Assembly: GCA_905221605.1 (NCBI GenBank)
Contig: CAJNDS010002523.1
Coordinates: 282,501 to 346,500 of the forward strand
Origin: Symbiodinium natans
Taxonomy: Eukaryota > Sar > Dinophyceae > Suessiales > Symbiodiniaceae
DNA length: 64,000 nt
Reading direction: 5' to 3'
In this document: positions 57,832-64,000 of the stretch, in pieces
How the letters are laid out: the number at the start of each line of letters is the position of its first letter
Numbering within the stretch: the stretch's first letter is position 1
Program-made: the position numbers and the translations under genes
The notes under the pieces: generated by a model
Told to the model about the DNA's origin: nothing
Seen by the model: the letters and a program-made list of their open reading frames with translations, nothing else
Database searches by the model: none

Positions 57832-59540
57832 TTACCACTCACTCCAATAAGTAGCGGCGCCACAGACGATACTGCGGCCTGACCTTGCTGGCCATCTACC
57901 GTCTTGGCCATGGGTAAGGTCGTAAACGTGGCCGAACACTGCATCAGCAACTCCGCCCGCTGCTTTGATGTGTGTATGTTGTCGAACATACACCCAGCCT
58001 AAGACGCACACCGGTCTTGTGTCCCGTTCTTTGCCACCGAACCTGCGAGCGTTCAACATGGCGGCCTCCGTGGCACTGATGTGTGACGGTTCAGTGCCAT
58101 CAATGATGGGTCGGCGAATACTTGCTGTCGGGAAACGGAGCCTGCAATAGAATCCGATTGATGGTGGCCACGTTGTATCCCCGAAATCAAAGAACGACGG
58201 CCGCACCGTTTTTTGTTGCAAAATGCAGGCCGCATCCTGCACCACGGTGTTGTGCCCGGAACAGTTGAAATTGTCTGAGGGTCATCTGGAAGGTTCACGG
58301 CAAAAACCACATAGATCCCTTTGGGAGGCGGAAAGAAGCCGGGTGTTTCTTCTGCAGGTTCCAACTAGTTCCAACAGCCACCTTGCTGACAACCCCTGTT
58401 CGGAACCGAAGCCAACATGCGGCAGAATTTGTTCAACTGCTCCGTCACGTTCGGTCCATGCGCAAAATCAGCTCAGTTGTAACGGGCTTGTGCATCGGCT
58501 GACGACAACACTGCAGCTAACCAACGTTCTTGCAACTGCGCTCCTCCAAAAGGCGGGGCAGGGGAGTTGATCTCAAAGGCTGCCCTGATCCTGAACTGAT
58601 CATTGAGAATGGCGGATCGGAAAAACTGCAAGAGTCGTTGCACAGCTTTCCACAACGGATGGGAAGCTTTCGTGTTGGCTGGGTCAAAATGTTCAACAAC
58701 TAGGCCTGCAACCGGGTGAAGACAGTGAAAAGAAGGCCATATCACATGCTGCACGTCTGTTCTTCCTGCCAACATTGCCGGGGATCCCACATACTGAAAG
58801 CGAATATCCGGCTGATTCGGTAGCGTGGGTAATGGATGCCAGACTTCCGATGGCTCAGGAAGCGCTGGCCCACGAGCAAGCACACTGTCGGAGAACGCCG
58901 CGATGACTGTAGATGTGCCGGCTGCCTGTGAACCCAGATATGAATCGGGGAGACTTTGGTTCTGACCTGAACCGAGGCCCTGTGGATGTTGGGGCGGTCG
59001 AACTCGTACCAAGGGAGAACGGGAACGAGAGCGCTCACTGCGACGACGTCTGTTCCGATGAGAACTCGTGGAGGACGAAGCTGCTTCACAAAAAGCTTGT
59101 AGTCCGCGACTCAACACGCGCTCTGCCAGGCTGGCATCATGAATGGTCAGCGAAGTACCTCCGGCAGCCAACGTCAACAGAGACGGCGGAGGACAAGGGG
59201 GAGGGGAACGGGCCGAAGGCGCAATCGTCACATCTTGCCGATGAGCAGACAAAGTTGTCCTTGCTGTCGTTGCATCCAGCGTATCATCGGGAGGTTGGGC
59301 CCACACTGGCAAGGGAGGCTCATCTATACCAGAAGCAGGAAGAAACGAAGCAACACGACTGGGGAGGCTGGCCTCCTGTCTCGCTCTCATTTCCGTCATG
59401 GCCGCTTCCACCTCATACCCCACCCTTCGTCGAATGTAGGCTTGAAGACTGAGGTCCGGCGGACCAGGCGGGCCCGAACTCTTCGGGAACAGATTCAGCC
59501 GCTGCTCATCCAATGGCCAGTTGGACGATTGGTCTGCCAT
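57832..59540 (-). pseudogene. RS-motif protein ORF downstream of the reverse transcriptase, interrupted
   Basis: The likely start is the ATG at 59540 (MADQSSNWPLDEQRLNLFPK). The first 355 codons are open to TGA at 58473-58475. They include a proline-rich part, a basic/serine stretch HRNRRRRSERSRSRSPL (near residue 170) and a folded-looking end (HPLWKAVQRLLQFFRSAILN). The same frame continues past that TGA, and past a TAG about 110 bp further, into EETPGFFPPPKGIYVVFAVN. A frameshift near 58260 then leads into 57832-58245 (SFFDFGDTTWPPSIGFYCRL, ATEAAMLNARRFGGKERDTR, GGVADAVFGHVYDLTHGQDG), again open to a stop. Continuity across the stops suggests a decayed coding sequence. It could be the second ORF of the adjacent retroelement or an unrelated host gene. 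Confidence 0.5.
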
Positions 59541-59641
59541 CTTCAAAATTGAGACGGCAGGAAGATATTTACCCTACGAGACACCACACTTCACAAAGCC
59601 GACACTTGATTAAGGAAACAATAAAGCGAATGCCACATCAC

Positions 59642-59872
59642 TCAAGTTACATGCAACGCAATCATGCCCAGGTGCAAACTGCAAGTGCATACGTTTTTTC
59701 GCGCGAACTGCGACCTGCGTAACAAATTTCGGGTGATACACTGGATTTTGTCTTCGTCAAAGCCTTGTTGAATGTACCGGAGTTTGAGCAAGTGAACGTC
59801 CTGCAAGCACCTTGAAGCCGGCCACGATGCTCTCAGAATCATGTGCATTCTGGATCGAAAGCTACTAAGCAA
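59642..59872 (-). CDS. Reverse transcriptase thumb and C-terminus
   Basis: Reads LLSSFRSRMHMILRASWPAS then LQDVHLLKLRYIQQGFDEDK. This matches the thumb pattern of this RT group (hydrophobic-x-S-R ... P ... L-x-x-x-Y-x-x-x-G-F) and shows that the protein continued past the palm in a different frame. It ends about 100 bp before the ATG of the next ORF. Confidence 0.5.
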   Translation of the reverse strand: MLSSFRSRMHMILRASWPASRCLQDVHLLKLRYIQQGFDEDKIQCITRNLLRRSQFARKNVCTCSLHLGMIALHVT

Positions 59873-60640
59873 CGTCTGGAAGTTACTTGCTGATTTGGGA
59901 TGAAGAAATTGCCAGGAGTCGTGCGGGGTTGTGCGAACGAAATCTGTAGGTTGGCCGCACGCACATGAAAACCCAAGAAAACGTCACCATCCTCATATTC
60001 TAACATTACAGGTGGGCCGTAAACTTCTTCGTGCAGAAATGCCTGAACTTCAGGAAATTGTTCCAAAGTCGGAGCAAGAAGACTGAGCCTGTTATCCACG
60101 TATCTTCCAATCCATCCCACCCGGGAATGTGCCAGAGGATTCAATAAGCATTTGGAAAAGTACCGATGCTCAAAGAGGGACACCACAGCATGACAAATAG
60201 CCGGTGAGAATGGACTTCCCATTGGTGCGCCGCGGACTTGCTCAAGCACTTGAGATCCAACCGTGAATAACGAAAACTTGAACGACACTTCCACAGCACG
60301 AAGAAACATGCTCATGTCCACCACATACGTCTTGGGAGCCGAAGTGCAATATCGGCCTCGAAAGAGACGTCGGCAAGCAGTGTCACCAGACATGTCAACC
60401 GTCATAAATACCCCACGCAATTCCGACTCAACATCTTCCAATGCAAGATCATATGCTTGTGCCAGCAAAATCTTGGTGGTGAGCAAGAAGCGATCCATCG
60501 GAATACTCACAAAAAATCCGGCAAGATCCTGGATGTGCAACCGTACCTGCCGATTTTCTTCAGGCACACTCTGCAATCCTGTAAAGAACTGGTGAAGAGA
60601 AGCCCATAACGAAATGGCATCGTTGTAAGTTCGAACATGC
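59855..60640 (-). CDS. Reverse transcriptase palm
   Basis: Motif A is IQDLAGFFVSIP (catalytic Asp), motif B is RGAPMGSPFSPAICHAVVSL, motif C is IGRYVDNRLSLL, and VFLGFHV follows as motif D/E. The M-G-S-P-x-S-P block is characteristic of Penelope-like RTs. Motif C has Asn in place of the second catalytic Asp, which in known RTs would strongly reduce or abolish polymerase activity. The region is open from about 60640 to TGA at 59839, but the thumb lies in another frame. An apparent start at 60576 is a TTG inside the domain, not a real start. Confidence 0.6.
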
Positions 60641-61815
60641 GGGCAGCTTGACCAACCAAGCCGTCCATGACTCTGGCAAGCACTGTCAGAAACTTCTTGG
60701 CAGGGTGAGCGGAAAAGCCAACAATCGGACGGCCTGCCTTCCAGTTTTTCTTATGCTTGGGCAGAATGTACGACCAAGGGAGTTTGGAACTCTTGTGTCG
60801 AAAGCGGAACCCGTACGCAAAAGCCTGCTGAACTTCAGGGGGAACGGCCTGTTCAATCTGGGCAAAGGCACAGCTGTAGTTGATGGGAACCGGAAAGAAA
60901 ATTTGGGCGGAACCATACGTGTTATCCAGCATCGACCAGTACTTCTTTGGGCAAAACACATGAATATGAGCACTTTCATGATCCTTAACATGCCAGATGA
61001 CTCCAGGGACCAATGCCTTCAACCGCTTGACATGACCAAAATTCCATCTGTCACCAACATTAACCGTGTGTAGCTGCCACATCGACAGCCAAACTTCGTA
61101 CACATCCTGTCTTGGCAGCATCAGCAAGTTATGATGTTTTGTCCACTTGCACAGCGCATTCCAGAATACATCCCAGTGTTCGTCCATGTTGGGGAACACT
61201 GTATTGTTGGAACTCGACCCAGCCATGCATTGCAAATCCGGTGGCAGAGTCAAGAGTGTTGCACTGGAAGCGACATGCCCGTCAACTGTTTGAAATCGAG
61301 GATGGGCCTTCAGCACTTCCGTATATGTACACTGCCAGCCTGCCTCTTCCGACGAAGATTGAGCATCCCACGTCGACACAATACGCTGATGATTGAAGAG
61401 AAGATCCTTGATTTTGGGATGAGCTGTGGGTACAATCTTGGTAGCAGGAACGTGATAGGGAAGCAATCGATCCTGCGAGATATCCAAGCACTGCCCTAGG
61501 AGCTGCTTTGTTCTGCGAAGAAAAACTTTGCCTGGACACAACAGAGGAACTGCAAGTGGGACACAGTTCACTGGAACAGCCAACTGTCGGAAACGCAATA
61601 CGTCAGTCAATCTTCCGCGACAACGACTTTCGTAATAAGGATCTCCAAGATGAGAGGCAATCCTGTACAGGTGATACACTGTGTCAGCATCCACATGATT
61701 GCTTCGTAAGAACTTTTGTGCCAGAAACGTTTTCAAGCCATCTGAAGCCAGATCGAACAAAACTTGCATCGCATGCACAACGGAGTCAACAATTCGAGGT
61801 GACCGGAACACCGAC
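60640..61815 (-). CDS. Retroelement linker and RT fingers
   Basis: An open frame of nearly 400 codons. The first part (LRSNHVDADTVYHLYRIASH; LAVPLLCPGKVFLRRTKQLL) is unassigned. The end carries LPWSYILPKHKKNWKAGRPI then VGFSAHPAKKFLTVLARVMD, corresponding to the early RT motifs (x-P-K-x-H-K ... R-P-I-V) of Penelope-like enzymes. A frameshift near 60640 moves the reading to the RTYNDAISLWASLHQFF frame. Confidence 0.55.
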
Positions 61816-62506
61816 GGGAAGACGCCTTGAACAACCAAGCTTCTGCGACGATATCGGCGGAATTGTCTCCAAGAAATTGCCCGTCTGCGAACGCATCGAA
61901 CTGGATCCAAAACCGTCCTGTCTCCATGCTTGTCCAAGGCGCATTCAACAATGGTTCCAAGAGATTGATGAAGGTTTGTTCCAACGTGTGTAGACAATGC
62001 TCAAGCGGGACATGCATCACAACCAACGGAATAGGAACATGAAAGTTGTGCTTTGTATGATGCCACCATAGACACAACTCCCCGCACACATCCTTTCCAG
62101 ACCGGATCTGCTTGAACTTGCTCCATCTGGTCCATTCGCGTTCTCCCAGCGACTGAGATGAAGACCCAATGTATAGGAATTTGTGCAGCTCAGGCTGCAG
62201 AAAAACTCGACAATAAACAACTGAGGTTTTTGAGAAGAAATCCCAAGTGTAGTTGAAGCTACGAATGCGAAGCTTTTGCAACAATGGCAACTGTACAATG
62301 CCAAAATCAGCCGCATGCAACAAGCTCTTGCCTCCTGCCCACAACACCACGTCCATAATCCTTGCTCCGAATTGCATGGGGTCTTCATACAGGGCCTGGA
62401 AAAACAGGTGAGAGCCACACAACAACTGCACATCATTGCGAAGAGCTTTCCACCACTGCCGAGTACGAGACCGGCTACATTTCATATCGCCAAGCACCTG
62501 CTGTAG
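61815..62506 (-). CDS. GIY-YIG-like nuclease domain
   Basis: The domain core reads VVYCRVFLQPELHKFLYIGS followed by SSQSLGEREW. The tyrosine pair Y...YIG, an arginine nine positions on, and a downstream LEQTFINLLEPLLNAPW (Glu, then LN) match the order of GIY-YIG motifs: two tyrosines, an arginine, a metal-binding glutamate and an asparagine. The first motif is VVY rather than GIY. WWHHTKHNF between them could hold extra ligands. In Penelope-like elements this nuclease nicks the target to prime reverse transcription. The frame breaks at about 61.81 kb. Confidence 0.5.
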
Positions 62507-63007
62507 TCAAGCCAGCATCACCGTGCCGGCCGCCAAGATCTTAATCAACGAGCGAGCAGAGAGCTTGGCTATGTCTCTGACGGGGACATTCCATTCGGCC
62601 AACAAGTTGTCCAAACGTGCTTGTTCATTAGAAGGAAGCTTGTCATGCCACCTTTGCACATGGCTCAACCACGTCTTCAACTTCTCTTTGTTGGCCTTGG
62701 AAAGCGACAAACGATCCATCCATGCGACAACCTCCTTGTCAGATGGGCAAGGGGTCCAATTCTTCGTCAAGAAGCGTTTGGCCTGATCTGTGGGATGCCG
62801 CACAACCGAGTTCACATGACTGGCGGTGCCATACTCCAGCTCTGTTTCGTCATCAACAGAAGCAACCACATTCGCTGGACCGGAAGGAGTAACTGACTGC
62901 ACAGGCACCGAGTTTGGATCTCCCTCGTTCTGCACAGCCCCGCCTGCGACACTGGAAGTTGCGTTCTGAAAGGCCTTGAGTGAATAAATTTTGTCGTCCG
63001 TCCTCAT
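62507..63007 (-). CDS. Retroelement linker before the nuclease
   Basis: Open for 166 codons. It contains DQAKRFLTKNWTPCPSDKEV, WMDRLSLSKANKEKLKTWLS and LDNLLAEWNVPVRDIAKLSA. The TGA at 62507-62509 is in frame with the GIY-YIG ORF that follows (LQQVLGDMKCSRSR), so a single nonsense change separates them. Confidence 0.5.
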   Translation of the reverse strand: MRTDDKIYSLKAFQNATSSVAGGAVQNEGDPNSVPVQSVTPSGPANVVASVDDETELEYGTASHVNSVVRHPTDQAKRFLTKNWTPCPSDKEVVAWMDRLSLSKANKEKLKTWLSHVQRWHDKLPSNEQARLDNLLAEWNVPVRDIAKLSARSLIKILAAGTVMLA

Positions 63008-63450
63008 TGGTGTTCTTCATCAACTTCGACGAGCCATCGGGTGCCTTTTGGACACTCGCTCTGGGGGCGTCAGCTTCAAGTGCACCCTCTCCTGAAGCCT
63101 TGAGAAGAGAGACCGCTGGGGTGGAAGCTGACGGCATTGGAGAAACACATGGGAGAACAGCTCTCGTTGTCTGTGCACCGGGTGGAGAGACATCCGGTCG
63201 GAAGCCAGTGAGCTGCTGCTGCAAGGCCTCAACTTGTGCTTTTAGCTCTGCAACCTGACCATCCTCAGAGGACATGTCCTTGGGAGGTTTGAGCTGACTC
63301 AGAAATTGAAGGACCTTAGCTGCCAGTGCGTCCGATGCTGACACACGGTCTGCATGGTTGATGGATACTTTGTTCTGTTGCGCTACCTGACTCGCCAGAG
63401 TGTCCAAGTCCAAGTTGGCCTCTCTGATCTTGCTGAAAAGAGCATGGCAA
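62998..63450 (-). CDS. Retroelement coiled-coil segment
   Basis: Reads FSKIREANLDLDTLASQVAQ, SDALAAKVLQFLSQL and ELKAQVEALQQQLTGF, the last a heptad-like coiled coil suited to oligomerisation. It is followed by a serine/proline/alanine linker. A frameshift near 63000 moves the reading to the next segment. Confidence 0.5.
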
Positions 63451-64000
63451 AAAACAACCTCTGAAATGTCACGGAACCCCGCAAGGAAGCAATGTGACGA
63501 AGCCAGTAGCTATGACAGCTATGACAGCCCTGGTACAACACAGCCTGCAGCGGAATGGCATCCACAGGGCAGCCTGCAATTTGCTTTCGGTAACTCCAAT
63601 CCGTCTGCTTGACCCATCTGTGCAATTGCAAATTGGCAACATGTCGAGAGTCCAAGTGTTGTGCTGTATGCATAAACTCTGCGGGAAGGATTTCGGAGGG
63701 CTCTGTGGGGTAGTGACGTGGGAGAGGGAGGGGGAGGGGAACGGTCTGACGGGAGCTAGACCCCCAGACTGGATCGGAGGTGTCGGAGGCGCAAATCCTT
63801 CCTCTCTGCGATGCATAACTGCCAGCCCTCCAACCGGATTCCAATGCATCTGTTGGGGAAGAGTCACCTTCGGAGGTGTAACATTCTGAACACCAATTGG
63901 TCGGGCCTGCTGCATCCAGCTCAACTGATTGGCACCTTGAAACAAAGCGGGCCGAGAAGGTAAGCCTTCTCGTGACCAGCTGCGCGGCGGCTGCGGGAAA
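63445..64000 (-). CDS. Retroelement N-terminal region, proline/glutamine-rich
   Basis: Open in one frame from the window edge to 63469. It contains QLSWMQQARPIGVQNVTPPK and GGLAPVRPFPSPSLSHVTTP. Low complexity and no domain. Near 63450 the reading switches frame into the coiled-coil segment. The start codon lies beyond the window. Confidence 0.45.

Larger units (their letters stand above)
59642..64000 (-). mobile_element. GIY-YIG plus reverse transcriptase retroelement, Penelope-like, degraded; runs off the right edge
   Basis: A run of overlapping minus-strand ORFs makes one protein of well over 1,200 residues if frame breaks are ignored. The order is proline-rich N-terminus, coiled coil, linker, GIY-YIG-like domain, linker, RT fingers, RT palm, RT thumb. 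Breaks lie at about 63.45, 63.00, 61.81, 60.64 and 59.86 kb (frameshifts) and at a TGA at 62507. Penelope-like elements carry an RT related to telomerase RT, and many also have a GIY-YIG nuclease, usually C-terminal; an N-terminal GIY-YIG is the permuted arrangement reported for Chlamys-type elements. Chromosome integration is the expected role. This copy looks inactive, unless the breaks are read errors or spliced out. Terminal repeats and target duplications were not found, because the 5' end lies outside the window. Confidence 0.6.

Noticed and set aside
59139-59552. Plus-strand ORF rich in arginine opposite the RS-motif ORF
   Set aside because: It is the antisense shadow of the serine/arginine stretch; the minus frame has the ATG, is far longer and follows the RT in the same direction.
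60507-60576. Independent start of a short RT protein at 60576
   Set aside because: The codon is TTG inside the RT domain, and the frame continues upstream (ASLHQFFTGLQ), so this is a frameshift position and not a gene start.

Overview
This looks like nuclear DNA of a dinoflagellate or close relative; that is an inference from architecture, not from a marker gene. Nearly every convincing coding segment on 64 kb lies on the minus strand. Genes are cut into many short exons (24-200 nt) with GT-AG plus apparent GC-AG and GA-AG introns. Introns and spacers are full of decayed telomere-like words (variants of TTTAGGG/CCCTAAA) and homopolymer runs. The longest simple ORFs on the left are therefore mostly meaningless. 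I found genes by looking for short coding islands bounded by splice signals and by testing reading phase across the junctions.

Layout, in plus coordinates (transcription runs right to left). 1-11.3 kb: a multi-exon gene starting at an ATG at 8464 and reading leftward to the window edge, with further coding islands at 9.5-11.3 kb. 11.58-17.38 kb: a compound repeat block made of an AT-rich edge, a C-rich minisatellite, a telomere-like patch, two tandem copies of a 1.25-kb unit with long foldbacks, and a 10-bp array. 17.8-31.7 kb: exon islands of several genes, including the 3' end of an ER-type membrane protein and an ankyrin-like exon. 34.1-36.9 kb: an EF-hand gene with twelve phase-consistent exons. 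38.8-45.5 kb: terminal exons of two other genes, a zinc-binding exon and further islands. 46.8-49.3 kb: a gene resembling AA15-type lytic polysaccharide monooxygenases. 52.4-53.2 kb: a LIM-like gene. 53.2-57 kb: gene-poor, lower-GC spacer.

57.2-64 kb is different: long minus-strand ORFs, uninterrupted by telomere-like filler but broken by frameshifts and stops. They build a retroelement with a proline-rich/coiled-coil N-terminus, a GIY-YIG-like nuclease, a long linker and a Penelope-like reverse transcriptase, followed by a second ORF with an RS-like stretch. GIY-YIG upstream of RT is the permuted order reported for Chlamys-type Penelope-like elements. The RT has YVDN where YxDD is expected.

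Limits: no similarity search was possible. Exon models rest on splice signals, phase agreement and protein character. Isolated islands are less certain than the chained models, and some will be chance.
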